Assembly: GCF_001653795.1 (NCBI RefSeq)
Contig: NZ_CP011514.1
Span: forward strand, 4,606,279 to 4,670,278
Length of the DNA stretch: 64,000 nt
Direction of reading: 5' to 3'
Source: Mitsuaria sp. 7
Lineage (GTDB): Bacteria > Pseudomonadota > Gammaproteobacteria > Burkholderiales > Burkholderiaceae_C
Part shown: piece after piece, positions 19,292-29,495 of the stretch
Numbering within the stretch: position 1 is the first letter of the stretch
How the letters are laid out: each line of letters begins with the position of its first letter
The notes under the pieces: generated by a model
Databases searched by the model: none
Seen by the model: the letters and a program-made list of their open reading frames with translations, nothing else
Told to the model about the DNA's origin: nothing
Made by a program: the position numbers and the translations under genes

Positions 19292-19999
19292 TTAGGCGGC
19301 GGCCGCGGCGTTGATCGTGCCGACATCCACGCGGGCGCCAACGCCCATCGTCGACGAGACAGCGACCTTGCGCAGGTAGATGCCCTTGCTCGAGGCCGGC
19401 TTGGCCTTGTTCAGGGCTTCGACCAGCGCGCGCAGGTTGCCTTCCAGCTTGTCGGTGTCGAACGAGCGACGGCCGATCGTGCCGTGGATGATGCCGGCCT
19501 TGTCGACGCGGAACTGGACTTGACCAGCCTTGGCGTTCTTGACGGCGGTGGCGACGTCCGGGGTCACGGTGCCGACCTTCGGGTTCGGCATCAGGCCGCG
19601 CGGGCCCAGGATCTGACCCAGGGTACCGACGACACGCATGGTGTCCGGCGAGGCGATCACGACGTCGAAGGGCATGTCGCCCGCCTTGACGCGTTCGGCC
19701 AGGTCTTCCATGCCGACGACGTCGGCGCCGGCGGCCTTGGCTTCTTCAGCCTTGGCGCCTTGGGCGAACACGGCGACGCGCGTGGTCTTGCCGATGCCGT
19801 TGGGCATCACGACGGCGCCACGGACCACCTGGTCCGACTTCTTCGCGTCGACACCCAGCTGGATCGACACGTCGATGGCTTCATCGAACTTGGCGGTGGC
19901 GCATTCCTTGACCAGGTTGAGCGCGTCGGACAACGCGTACAGCTTGGTCGATTCCACCTTGCCCTGCAGGGCTTGTTGACGCTTGGTCAGCTTGGCCAT
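19292..19999 (-). CDS. rplA: 50S ribosomal protein L1
   Basis: L1 of 235 residues starting [15 protein letters not shown], with the L1 signature around [20 protein letters not shown]. It forms the L1 stalk at the E site and represses its own operon in other bacteria. One base separates it from the rplK stop, so the two are coupled. The longer in-frame upstream extension belongs to the rplK region and is excluded. Confidence 0.97.
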   Translation of the reverse strand: MAKLTKRQQALQGKVESTKLYALSDALNLVKECATAKFDEAIDVSIQLGVDAKKSDQVVRGAVVMPNGIGKTTRVAVFAQGAKAEEAKAAGADVVGMEDLAERVKAGDMPFDVVIASPDTMRVVGTLGQILGPRGLMPNPKVGTVTPDVATAVKNAKAGQVQFRVDKAGIIHGTIGRRSFDTDKLEGNLRALVEALNKAKPASSKGIYLRKVAVSSTMGVGARVDVGTINAAAAA

Positions 20000-20000
20000 G

Positions 20001-20432
20001 TCAGACACCTTCCACGATGATGCCCATCGAGCGGGCGGAGCCGGCGATGGTACGGACTGCGGCATCCATGTCGGCGGCCGTCAGGTCCTTCTGCTTGGTC
20101 TTGGCGATCTCTTCCAGCTGGGCGCGGGTCAGCTTGCCGACCTTGTCCAGATGGGGGCGCTGCGAGCCCTTTTCGATCTTGGCTGCCTTCTTGATCAGCA
20201 CAGTCGCCGGGGGCGACTTGATGATGAAGGTGAAGCTCTTGTCCGCGAAGGCGGTGATCACGACGGGCAGCTTGAGGCCCGGCTCATAGCTCTGCGTCTG
20301 GGCGTTGAACGCCTTGCAGAATTCCATGATGTTCAGACCACGCTGACCCAGCGCGGGACCGACCGGAGGCGACGGGTTCGCCTTGCCAGCCGGGATTTGC
20401 AGCTTGATGTAGCCGACAATCTTCTTGGCCAT
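20001..20432 (-). CDS. rplK: 50S ribosomal protein L11
   Basis: L11 of 143 residues starting [20 protein letters not shown], with [20 protein letters not shown]. It forms the GTPase-associated centre and is needed for RelA activation. The start has AGGAG close upstream; ten non-homologous codons before it are excluded. A 211-nt gap separates it from nusG. Confidence 0.97.
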   Translation of the reverse strand: MAKKIVGYIKLQIPAGKANPSPPVGPALGQRGLNIMEFCKAFNAQTQSYEPGLKLPVVITAFADKSFTFIIKSPPATVLIKKAAKIEKGSQRPHLDKVGKLTRAQLEEIAKTKQKDLTAADMDAAVRTIAGSARSMGIIVEGV

Positions 20433-20643
20433 GTTTTCTCCTGATGGCAACGCGACGGCCACGCCGCATCGCCTGAGTGCTAACGCAAGGGGCTGGTCTG
20501 AGACTTACCCTTGCTCCTCTTGTCCGCCTCTCGTTGCGGACTGGTCACGGAAGGTTGTGCCGGCTTGCGCCGTCTAGCACCTTCAAGCTCTCAACTTTGA
20601 AACGGCCAATGGCGACCGAAGCCGCCATGCCGTTCTTGCGCGC

Positions 20644-21228
20644 TCAGACCTTTTCGATCTGCGCGAAATCCAATTCGACAGGCGTCGCACGACCGAAGAT
20701 CGTGACCGAGACGCGCAGCTTCGACTTGTCGTAGTTGACTTCCTCGATGCTGCCGTTGAAGTCGGTGAACGGGCCTTCCTTGACGCGGACGATCTCGCCG
20801 ACGATCCATTCAACCTTCGGACGCGGCTTGTCGACGCCTTCCTGCATCTGGTTGACGATCTTCATGACCTCGGCTTCCGAGATCGGCGCCGGGCGGTTCT
20901 TGGCGCCGCCGACGAAGCCGGTGACCTTCGACGTGTGCTTGACCAGATGCCAGCTGTCGTCGTCCATGAACATCTCGACCAGCACATAGCCGGGGAAGAA
21001 GCGGCGCTCGGTCACGGCCTTCTTGCCATTCTTGAGCTCGACGACTTCTTCGGTCGGCACCAGGATGCGACCGAACTTGTCCTGCATGCCAGCGCGGTCG
21101 ATGCGCTCACGCAGATTGCGCTCGACAGCCTTTTCCATGCCCGAATAGGCGTGGACGACATACCAGCGCTTGGCCGGGCCAGCGGGCGCGGTCGACTCGG
21201 TCGCAACGACGTTTTGATCTTCGCTCAT
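20644..21228 (-). CDS. nusG: Transcription antitermination protein NusG
   Basis: NusG of 194 residues with an NGN domain ([20 protein letters not shown], residues about 19-40) and a C-terminal KOW domain ([19 protein letters not shown]). It binds RNA polymerase and links it to Rho or S10. It follows secE by 22 nt, the standard order. Confidence 0.97.
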   Translation of the reverse strand: MSEDQNVVATESTAPAGPAKRWYVVHAYSGMEKAVERNLRERIDRAGMQDKFGRILVPTEEVVELKNGKKAVTERRFFPGYVLVEMFMDDDSWHLVKHTSKVTGFVGGAKNRPAPISEAEVMKIVNQMQEGVDKPRPKVEWIVGEIVRVKEGPFTDFNGSIEEVNYDKSKLRVSVTIFGRATPVELDFAQIEKV

Positions 21229-21250
21229 CTTGGTCCCTATCCGTTCCGAC

Positions 21251-21634
21251 TCAGCGCTTCCAACCCAGGATCAGGTCGTAGAACACCCACTCCAGCGTCT
21301 TGTCGGTGAGCCACAGGAACAGCGCCATCACGACGACGAACGCGAATACGTACAGCGTCATCTGGCGGGCCTCCTTGTGGGTCGGCCAGACCACCTTGCC
21401 CACTTCCTTGATCGAATCCTGACCGTAGGCGATCAGCGACTTGCCGGATTCCGACGTGAAGAACGCAGCCACGGCGGCCGCCAGCAGGACCAGCAGGGCG
21501 CCCCATTGCACCCACGGACCCTGCTTGCTCAGCACATAGAACGCCACGATGGCCGCGACCAGCAGCACCACGGCGCCGGCCAGCTTGACCTTGTCGGCGC
21601 CCGTCGTGACGGTTTCGACTTGAGGATTGGACAT
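21251..21634 (-). CDS. secE: Preprotein translocase subunit SecE
   Basis: SecE of 127 residues. It has three predicted membrane segments: two N-terminal ([19 protein letters not shown] and [16 protein letters not shown]) and the conserved C-terminal SecE segment after [13 protein letters not shown]. It is the clamp subunit of the SecYEG channel. The start at 21634 (MSNPQVETV) has GGAAG/GTGAG upstream and removes an unlikely 18-codon extension. Confidence 0.95.
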   Translation of the reverse strand: MSNPQVETVTTGADKVKLAGAVVLLVAAIVAFYVLSKQGPWVQWGALLVLLAAAVAAFFTSESGKSLIAYGQDSIKEVGKVVWPTHKEARQMTLYVFAFVVVMALFLWLTDKTLEWVFYDLILGWKR

Positions 21635-21780
21635 TGAACTCACTTCCGTGCCACGACACGCTGTCGCAGCCTTTGTCCGTCCAAACATTTGGACGAACCC
21701 ACCAGCAGCAAAGCCCGCCGAGATAACTCCCGCGGGCTTGCCTTGACCACTAGGACCAACGTTCGCTTATCGCTGATCGT

Positions 21781-21856
21781 TGGCAGGGGCAGAGGGTCTC
21801 GAACCCCCAACCTTCGGTTTTGGAGACCGACGCTCTGCCAATTGAGCTATGCCCCT
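21781..21856 (-). tRNA. tRNA-Trp (anticodon CCA)
   Basis: A 76-nt cloverleaf with encoded 3' CCA. The acceptor is AGGGGCA/TGCCCCT, the D-arm AGCTCAATTGGCAGAGC and the T-arm GGGGGTTCGAGACCC. The anticodon loop CTCCAAA gives CCA. It lies between tuf and secE, a common proteobacterial position. Confidence 0.97.
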
Positions 21857-21873
21857 GTGGCCTCAAACTTGAA

Positions 21874-23064
<1,191 letters not shown>

Positions 23065-23113
23065 CATGCGCTCCTGGCGATCAGATCAATCAAGAAACGG
23101 GATAGAAGAGTTG

Positions 23114-23188
<75 letters not shown>

Positions 23189-23259
23189 ATCGACACAGGA
23201 TTGATGACCTTATCAGCAAACCTGTGTCGATATCTCGACACGATACCTAGAACTTCCGA

Positions 23260-23333
23260 TGGAGCGGGAAACGGGAATCGAACCCGTGTCATTAGCTTGG
23301 AAGGCTAAGGTTCTACCATTGAACTACTCCCGC
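23260..23333 (-). tRNA. tRNA-Gly (anticodon TCC)
   Basis: A 74-nt tRNA with acceptor GCGGGAG pairing TTCCCGC (one G-T pair), encoded CCA, anticodon stem TTAGC/GCTAA and loop CTTCCAA, giving anticodon TCC. It lies between tRNA-Tyr and tRNA-Thr. Confidence 0.96.
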
Positions 23334-23416
23334 CCGGGAGTTTTCCAATCCCCAACCGCTTGAACCGCGAAGCGGGTGACGATCACCCGCTTCGTTGCTC
23401 ATGCATTGGTCTGCCT

Positions 23417-23502
23417 TGGTGGAGGAGGCTGGATTCGAACCAGCGTACGCGTTAGCGGGCAGATTTACAGTCTGCTGCCTTTAACCACTCGGCCACCCCT
23501 CC
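23417..23502 (-). tRNA. tRNA-Tyr (anticodon GTA)
   Basis: An 86-nt class II tRNA with a long variable arm. The acceptor is GGAGGGG/CTCCTCC with encoded CCA, and the anticodon stem GCAGA/TCTGC with loop CTGTAAA gives GTA. It is the first gene of the tRNA-tuf transcript. Confidence 0.96.
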
Positions 23503-23516
23503 GAGGCAAGCCCACG

Positions 23517-23544
23517 ACTATAGCACCGTTATTTTTTGGCGCAA
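23517..23544 (-). promoter_or_regulatory. Promoter of the tRNA-Tyr-Gly-Thr-tuf transcript
   Basis: The minus strand has TTGCGC (23539-23544), a 16-nt spacer and TATAGT (23517-23522). The -10 end lies 15 nt before the mature tRNA-Tyr and is followed by a GC-rich discriminator. The A/T-rich segment just upstream could act as an UP element. Typical of a strong stable-RNA promoter. Confidence 0.65.
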
Positions 23545-23683
23545 ACAAAAAATCCACTGAGGACCGCTCGCGTGCGATTGCCGTTCTCTAACGCGCAGCC
23601 TGGACAGCCGCTGTCGCTGAGCGCGCCCCCCACGCTGGATGCGCCCCAGCGCACACTCCCACACGCCGCGATACGGACCACTC

Positions 23684-23710
23684 TTAATACCAATTTACGA
23701 CCAAGTGGTC
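23684..23710 (+). promoter_or_regulatory. Candidate GntR (NagR/NagQ-type) operator upstream of the TonB-dependent receptor
   Basis: TTAATACCAATTTACGACCA (23684-23703) matches 17 of 20 positions with a motif in front of the kinase operon (36261-36280). The right part also forms an imperfect palindrome GACCA-AG-TGGTC (23699-23710). The 486-bp gap between tRNA-Tyr and the receptor holds no gene; this motif and the tRNA promoter are the only features I could support in it. Confidence 0.6.
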
Positions 23711-23988
23711 TCCTCGACCGGCGGCTCCGCAGGCCGACCCCGACCCTGACCTCAGACACCCGGACACCGCTGTCCATGCGGGTCGCGGCGATGCCACAGC
23801 AGGGAAAACACCGGCCTGAAACTGGTAGCAAAGTGGCTTTACCGCTCGTTATAGTGGCATGGCATTGGTTGCATTGAGGTGTATCGGGGGCGCCAGCTGC
23901 ATGCCACTCCGCCGAAGGGTGTCGTGATTTCAGGTGCCAAGTCTTCATCACGGCCACAACTCCCTGGCCACTCGAGGAGCAGTTCATC

Positions 23989-26628
23989 ATGAAGGTCAAC
24001 AAGACCCCAATCGCGGCGGCGGTGACGCTGGCGCTGCTGAGCGCGGCGTTCGCCGTGCAGGCGCAGGAACAGAAAAAAGACGACAACACGCAGCTGGATC
24101 AGGTGGTTGTCACCGGCATCCGCGCTTCGCTGGAATCGGCGGCCAACATCAAGAAGAACGCCAGCGCCGTCGTGGACGCCGTGACCGCCGAGGACGTGGG
24201 CAAGCTTCCCGACTCCGACGTCGGTCAGGCGCTGGGCCGGATCCCCGGCATTTCGGTTGGCCGGGCGTTCGGCCAAGGCGCCTCGGTGTCGATCCGCGGC
24301 ACCGACCCGCAGATGACGTACACCACGCTGAACGGCCAGACCGTCGCGTCCACCGGCTGGTATGACCAGATGGACATCGACCGGTCGTTCAACTATTCGC
24401 TGCTGCCCTCCGAAATGATCGGCGGCATGGAGGTCTACAAGTCCTCGCAGGCCAACCTGACCGAAGGTGGCATCGGCGGCACGGTGATCGTCAAGACCCG
24501 CAAGCCCCTGGACCTGAAGGCCAACACGGTCTTCGGCAGCGTGCGTTATGGCGACGGCACCATCAGCGACTCGGAGAAGGAAGTCTCCGGGCTGTACAGC
24601 TGGCGCAATGAGGGCCGCAACTTCGGCGTGCTGGTCGCCGCCGGCCTGTCCAAGGGCGACTACATCCGCCGCGGCGTCGAGGCCGACAGCCGCTGGAACA
24701 GCGACGTGGCCCCCACCGCCTTCGTGGCGGAGCGCAAGCGCACCTCGTTCAACGTCGCCCTGCAGGCGCGCCCGGTCGAGGGCTTCGAAGTCGGCCTGAA
24801 CCTGCTGAAGCTGAAGCTGGATTCCGACAGCTCCAACGCCAGCGACTACCTGATGCATGACGCGAATTGCGACAAGCGCAATACCGAGGTCAAGTCCGAC
24901 TTCAACCCGAACGGGATGTGCCTGCACAGCACGACCACGGCCGCCAACCCGCTGCCGCACAAGTTCTTCCAGGTCTGGGCGCGCGGCGCCAGCATGGACT
25001 CGGAAAGCGCGGTGGCCGACGCCCACTACACCCTCGGCAGCGCCAAGTTCGACTTCGTCGTCGGCACGACCAAGGCTGACGGCGGCACGTCGGCGACCAC
25101 CAACTACCAGACTGCCGCCTTCGATGGCGCTGCCGGCCCCTTCACGCGACCGAACTGGCAGGGCACGATCGACGCCACCGGCAAGCAGATCAGCATCAAC
25201 CCGAGCAACAACCAGTCCTGGGGCGTCGGCGCCCTGCCGGCGCAGATGTCGCCGGAAACCTGGGCCACCTCCGCCGGCCCCAACAAGGACAAGGAGAAGT
25301 TCGGCCAGCTCGACGCCACCTTCGACCTGGACTGGGGCGTCATCAACGCCTTCAAGACCGGCGTGCGCTTTGCCGACCACACCTTCGAAAAGCGCAGCTT
25401 CCGCCCGATCTGGAACGCGACGATCACGCCGGTCGCCACCTCGGGCCTGTTCGACGGCTCGGTGAACGTCGGCGGTTGGACGGTGCCGCGCGCCAACATC
25501 GGCGCGATGCTGGACAACACCAACCGGAACATCGCCGGCTGGGTCGAAGACCGCTCCGGCTACGGCGAGCTGAACGAGAAGAACCGTTCGGCCTACGGCA
25601 TGTTCGAGTTCGAGACCAAAGGCCTGCGCGGCAACTTCGGCGTGCGCTACGTCTCCACCAAGGCCACCAGCACCGGCTACAAGTTCGACGGCGTGACCCC
25701 GGCCGACCAGTACGCCGGCAACCAGAACTGGGCGACGACCACCGCGTCGACCAAGTCGTCCTACAACGACGTGCTGCCGAGCATCAACCTGGCCTTCGAC
25801 CTGAAGAGCAACCTGGTGCTGCGTGCCACGGCGTCGCAGGCCATCACCCGCCCGAACTTCGCCAACATGTTCGGCGTGACGGTGTCCGGCTACAACGACG
25901 ACCGCAACGGCAACGAGACCTGGACCATCGGCAACATCGGCCTCAAGCCGATGAAGTCGAGCCAGGCCGACCTCGGCCTGGAGTACTACTACGGCCGCGG
26001 CAACATGATGTCGGCCACCTACTTCGTCAAGGACATCTCCAACTTCGTCGTCGCCAACGCCACGCCGAACCAGAAGGTCGGCCTGGTCGATCCCAAGACC
26101 GGCGTCGACAACTGGACGGTGCAGAGCTTCCAGAACGCCGGCGGCGGCAAGATCCGCGGGGTGGAACTGCAGGCCAACCATGCCTTCGGCAACGGCTTCG
26201 GCGCGCAGGGCAACTACACCTTCACCGAAGGCACTGCGCCGGCCAGCAGCTACCTGGACCAGCTGAGCGTGTTCACCCAGTCCTCCAAGCACAACGTGAA
26301 CCTGGTCGGCTACTACGAGACCGAGCAGTACTACGCCCGCCTGGCCTACAACTGGCGCTCGAAGTACATGATCCGCGAAGGCGCATTCTGGTACGGCAAC
26401 CGCATGCACGATTCCTACGGCACGCTGGACGCCAGCGCGGGCTGGAACATCACCAAGAACCTGCGGCTGTCGTTCGAGGCGATCAACCTGACCAAGGAAG
26501 ACGACGTCCAGTACGGCGCCGCCGCGGCCTCCAACACCGCCATCAAGGACCCGCTGCGCGCCGGCTACCCGGCCTGGAGCTTCAAGGGCGAGACCACCTA
26601 CAAGGTGGGCCTGAGCGCGAAGTTCTGA
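23989..26628 (+). CDS. TonB-dependent outer-membrane receptor, probably for chitin-derived sugars
   Basis: The protein has 879 residues: a signal peptide (cleaved about after AVQA), a plug domain starting QVVVTGIRASLESAANIKKN with LGRIPGISVGRAFGQGASVS, then a large beta-barrel ending in Phe (VGLSAKF). The plug matches the TonB receptor family common in Xanthomonas and Caulobacter sugar-uptake loci. It uses TonB/ExbBD energy to bring a substrate into the periplasm. The neighbouring GlcNAc operon and the shared operator motif suggest chito-oligosaccharides or GlcNAc. GAGGAG lies 9 nt before the ATG. Confidence 0.85.
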   Translation: MKVNKTPIAAAVTLALLSAAFAVQAQEQKKDDNTQLDQVVVTGIRASLESAANIKKNASAVVDAVTAEDVGKLPDSDVGQALGRIPGISVGRAFGQGASVSIRGTDPQMTYTTLNGQTVASTGWYDQMDIDRSFNYSLLPSEMIGGMEVYKSSQANLTEGGIGGTVIVKTRKPLDLKANTVFGSVRYGDGTISDSEKEVSGLYSWRNEGRNFGVLVAAGLSKGDYIRRGVEADSRWNSDVAPTAFVAERKRTSFNVALQARPVEGFEVGLNLLKLKLDSDSSNASDYLMHDANCDKRNTEVKSDFNPNGMCLHSTTTAANPLPHKFFQVWARGASMDSESAVADAHYTLGSAKFDFVVGTTKADGGTSATTNYQTAAFDGAAGPFTRPNWQGTIDATGKQISINPSNNQSWGVGALPAQMSPETWATSAGPNKDKEKFGQLDATFDLDWGVINAFKTGVRFADHTFEKRSFRPIWNATITPVATSGLFDGSVNVGGWTVPRANIGAMLDNTNRNIAGWVEDRSGYGELNEKNRSAYGMFEFETKGLRGNFGVRYVSTKATSTGYKFDGVTPADQYAGNQNWATTTASTKSSYNDVLPSINLAFDLKSNLVLRATASQAITRPNFANMFGVTVSGYNDDRNGNETWTIGNIGLKPMKSSQADLGLEYYYGRGNMMSATYFVKDISNFVVANATPNQKVGLVDPKTGVDNWTVQSFQNAGGGKIRGVELQANHAFGNGFGAQGNYTFTEGTAPASSYLDQLSVFTQSSKHNVNLVGYYETEQYYARLAYNWRSKYMIREGAFWYGNRMHDSYGTLDASAGWNITKNLRLSFEAINLTKEDDVQYGAAAASNTAIKDPLRAGYPAWSFKGETTYKVGLSAKF

Positions 26629-26650
26629 CCGACGCCGCTGCGTCATCTCG

Positions 26651-26677
26651 AAAGCCCGGTAACCGCCGGGCTTTTTT
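26651..26677 (+). terminator. Intrinsic terminator of the TonB-dependent receptor gene
   Basis: AGCCCGG, a short loop and CCGGGCT are followed by TTTTTT, 22 nt after the receptor stop codon. A strong rho-independent terminator. Confidence 0.9.
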
Positions 26678-26764
26678 CATTGCACCGAGCGGCTGAGCAA
26701 CCGAGCAGCAGAGCAGCCGCGCAAACAAGAGGCGCCTTGTCTGCCGTCCGGCGGCGCTCGTGCG

Positions 26765-27475
26765 CTAGAAGTCGTAGAAGGTGGTGATGGTCAGCCGCCC
26801 CCGGCGCGGGTCGCTGCTGAGCGCCGGCGCGGGGTTGACGATGGCCGAATGCAGCAGGCTGCCCCGGTAGGCAACCAGGCGGTTGAATCGCGCCGGCAGC
26901 ATGCCCAGCAGCTCGAAGCAGTCGTCCGAGTCGCTGAAATAGCGCGGCGGTGCCGGGTTGCGCTCCATCTCCGCATAGATCAGGTCGCCGTAGCGTTCGC
27001 GCTGATCGGCGGTGATCTGCTGCAGGCCGCTGGCCTTGTGGCGGTAGAAGGCGGTGCCGCCATGGCGCTCGTCGCAGAGGTAGAGCATCACGGCCATGAA
27101 GTGCGGCGTGCTGGCATCGAAATGCGGCACCCGCTGCAGGGGCCCCAGGTCCTCGGGGGCCACCGTCGTCAGCGAGAAGGCGCACGGCGACTTGCGCAGC
27201 GGCAATTCCTCGGGAACGCCGAAGTTCAGCCGGATCAGCGGGTCAAGCAGCTCGGTCAGGCGTTCGGTATAGGCCGCAGGCACCGGCGCTCGCAGCCCGG
27301 GATAGCCTTTGCGCTCGTCGGCGCCCGGGCAGCGCTCGAAGCGGGCTTGGCAGGCCGCGTCGACCAGGGCCTGCGGATGCGCCATGAAATCGTCGATGAC
27401 GACGACCGGGTGCTCGCCGACCCGCACCGAGCGGATGTCGGGCGGCATGCGGATGGCGAAGGTCTCCGGGCTCAT
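26765..27475 (-). CDS. DUF6445-like (2OG-oxygenase-like) protein of the GlcNAc operon
   Basis: A cytoplasmic protein of 236 residues. HFDASTPHFMAVMLYL and a later LLHSAIVNP resemble the iron-binding His/Asp and distal His of 2-oxoglutarate oxygenase folds. It resembles the DUF6445 family often found next to TonB-dependent receptors for sugars, whose role is unknown. It is the last gene of the nine-gene operon, 27 nt after the NagX-like gene. Activity cannot be stated. Confidence 0.6.
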   Translation of the reverse strand: MSPETFAIRMPPDIRSVRVGEHPVVVIDDFMAHPQALVDAACQARFERCPGADERKGYPGLRAPVPAAYTERLTELLDPLIRLNFGVPEELPLRKSPCAFSLTTVAPEDLGPLQRVPHFDASTPHFMAVMLYLCDERHGGTAFYRHKASGLQQITADQRERYGDLIYAEMERNPAPPRYFSDSDDCFELLGMLPARFNRLVAYRGSLLHSAIVNPAPALSSDPRRGRLTITTFYDF

Positions 27476-27502
27476 GGCGCGTATTGTGCGGGCGCAGCCC
27501 GC

Positions 27503-28576
27503 TCAGATCTTCCAGTACCAGCGGCGCCGGTCGAGCTCACGCACGATCGCCCACCAGACGGCGACGAACACCAGCGCGAACGCCAGCGAGCGCCCGTACG
27601 GTCCGACGAGCGGCTCCAGCCAGCCGAAGCCGTGCGTATAGAGCGGATCCATCCAGCCGAAGCCGACGAGCGCGACGGTGCAGCACCATGCGCCGGCGTA
27701 GGCGGCGATCGCGTTGACACCGAAGCTTCGGAACAGCGGCGGCCAGCCGAGGCGATCGATCAGTCCGTGCGCGCCCAGCAACGCCAGCGCGGCGAGACCG
27801 CCGGTGAACAGGACGAACGACGGCGTCCACAGGTTCTTGTTGATCGGCATCAGGCCGATCGCATCGAGCGCGAAACCCGCTGCCGCAGCCGTGAGGCCGA
27901 TGGTCGCGAGCTGCTTCAGCGCGCCGGTGCGCAGCGCCTCACCGCAGCGCCAGCCGAGCAGCGTCGTCGCGAGCGCACCCAGCGTGGCGACGATGCCTTC
28001 AGGATCGTGGCCGAGGCCGGTGACCGGATCCCACTCGTAGCCATGAGGCCCCAGCAGCCAGGCGTCGATGCGGCTGGCGATGTTGCCGGCCTTGTCGAGC
28101 GGACCGCCCCACAGCAGCAACGCGCCGTAGCCGAGCAGCAGCGCAGCGATCCACAGACGCTGACCCGTCGCCCGCCACTGGATGGCGATCAACCCGGTGA
28201 AGGCGAAGCACAGACCGATGCGCTGCAGCACGCCGGGAATGCGCAAGGCCGGCTTGCCCATCAGCCACCACGCCAGCGCGTGCAGCACCAGTCCGAGCAC
28301 CAGGATGCGCAGCCCGCGCCTGATCACGGTGCCGCGCAGCGCATCGCCGCCGCCCGCCTCGATCCGTGCGCCCATCGCGAGCGACAGCGACACGCCCACG
28401 ATGAACAGGAAGAACGGGAAGACGAGGTCGGTCGGCGTCCAGCCGTTCCAGGCCGCGTGCTCCAACGGCGCGTAGACGTAGCCCCAGTCGCCGGGGTTGT
28501 TGACCAGCAGCATTGCGGCCACGGCCAGACCGCGCAGCGCGTCGACGGACGCGATGCGTTTCGAAGGAGCGTTCAT
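27503..28576 (-). CDS. nagX: NagX-like inner-membrane acyltransferase-family protein
   Basis: A protein of 357 residues with about ten hydrophobic segments. It opens with KRIASVDALRGLAVAAMLLV and has WTPTDLVFPFFLFIVGVSLS, the hallmark of the COG4299/DUF5009 family related to heparan-alpha-glucosaminide N-acetyltransferase. In proteobacterial GlcNAc regulons this family is called NagX and is thought to act on amino sugars at the inner membrane. The start at 28576 excludes a 31-codon extension that overlaps the GH16 gene. Confidence 0.8.
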   Translation of the reverse strand: MNAPSKRIASVDALRGLAVAAMLLVNNPGDWGYVYAPLEHAAWNGWTPTDLVFPFFLFIVGVSLSLAMGARIEAGGGDALRGTVIRRGLRILVLGLVLHALAWWLMGKPALRIPGVLQRIGLCFAFTGLIAIQWRATGQRLWIAALLLGYGALLLWGGPLDKAGNIASRIDAWLLGPHGYEWDPVTGLGHDPEGIVATLGALATTLLGWRCGEALRTGALKQLATIGLTAAAAGFALDAIGLMPINKNLWTPSFVLFTGGLAALALLGAHGLIDRLGWPPLFRSFGVNAIAAYAGAWCCTVALVGFGWMDPLYTHGFGWLEPLVGPYGRSLAFALVFVAVWWAIVRELDRRRWYWKI

Positions 28577-28595
28577 GGGAATGAGGTCGAAAGGA

Positions 28596-29495
28596 TCAGA
28601 AGTCGCAGCGGCTCTCAAGCGCCGGCTCGGCAGCCGGCACCTGGTCGAGGCGCGCGACGCCGCCGGCACGCCAGCGCTTCACCTGCGCCTCCACCGCGGC
28701 CGGACTCAGCACCGTGTCCTTTGCATGGAAGACCCAGTCGACGTCCTCTTCGTACACCCGCGGCGGACCGCCGGCGGGCCCCTGCGGCAGCGGCCCCTCC
28801 GGCGAGAACCACAGGTTGACGTTGATCGACATCGGCACCACCGGATAGTTCCGGCCGCCGTGCTCGTCGATCTTCCGGCCGTCGATGAACCAGTGCGTGC
28901 GGCCGTTCGCGACCTGCATCACCAGCGTGTGCCAGTCCTTGCCCCGCTCACCCAGCGCGCCGAATTCCTCGTGCTGCTGGTTGAAGGCGAGCCAAGGGTC
29001 CAGCCGCACCGTCTGCCAGGTGATGCCATAGATCCGCGTCTTCTCGCTGCCCCAGCCGCCGTTGGGCAGGTACTCCCAGTCGAGCTCGCTGAACTCGGGA
29101 TCGAAGTCGTGCTTCAGCGGGCTCACCGCGTAGAAGGTCTGGATCACCGGATCGCCGTCGGCGCCGCTCACCGGCTGGTCGCTGAAGCGCACGCGCGCGG
29201 CGTAGGTGCCTGCCAGGTACTTGCGCTGGTGACACACCTGCACCTGCGTCGTACCGGCGCCAGTGCCGTCCGTGGTTCCGCGCAGACGCAGCTTGCCGTC
29301 GACGAGGCTCAACGCTTCCGGCGCCCAGCGTGCGCCAGGCAGCCCCGGATGACCGGCCGCGCTGCGCGCCGTCCAGCCTTGCCTGAACATCGCCGCGGTG
29401 TCGGCGTAGCTGAAGTCGTCGAAGAAGAACTGAGGACTGGCGGCTTGAGCACTCGCGACGGTCAGGAGCGCAGCGGCGAGGACTGAGCACTTCAT
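28596..29495 (-). CDS. Secreted GH16-family glycoside hydrolase
   Basis: A protein of 299 residues with a signal peptide (MKCSVLAAALLTVASAQA). The family-16 catalytic signature is present as ELDWE (E137, D139, E141), giving nucleophile and acid/base. FDDFSY at the mature N-terminus and VHAKDT-like strands near the C-terminus fit the jelly-roll fold. GH16 enzymes usually cut beta-glucans, agar or carrageenan, so the substrate in a GlcNAc operon is unclear. Its ATG overlaps the transporter stop by 4 nt. Confidence 0.75.
   Translation of the reverse strand: MKCSVLAAALLTVASAQAASPQFFFDDFSYADTAAMFRQGWTARSAAGHPGLPGARWAPEALSLVDGKLRLRGTTDGTGAGTTQVQVCHQRKYLAGTYAARVRFSDQPVSGADGDPVIQTFYAVSPLKHDFDPEFSELDWEYLPNGGWGSEKTRIYGITWQTVRLDPWLAFNQQHEEFGALGERGKDWHTLVMQVANGRTHWFIDGRKIDEHGGRNYPVVPMSINVNLWFSPEGPLPQGPAGGPPRVYEEDVDWVFHAKDTVLSPAAVEAQVKRWRAGGVARLDQVPAAEPALESRCDF

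Noticed and set aside
23839..26646. Minus-strand open frame of 935 codons opposite the TonB receptor
   Set aside because: Antisense shadow of a well-supported receptor gene; low-complexity Val/Gly/Arg composition and no motifs.
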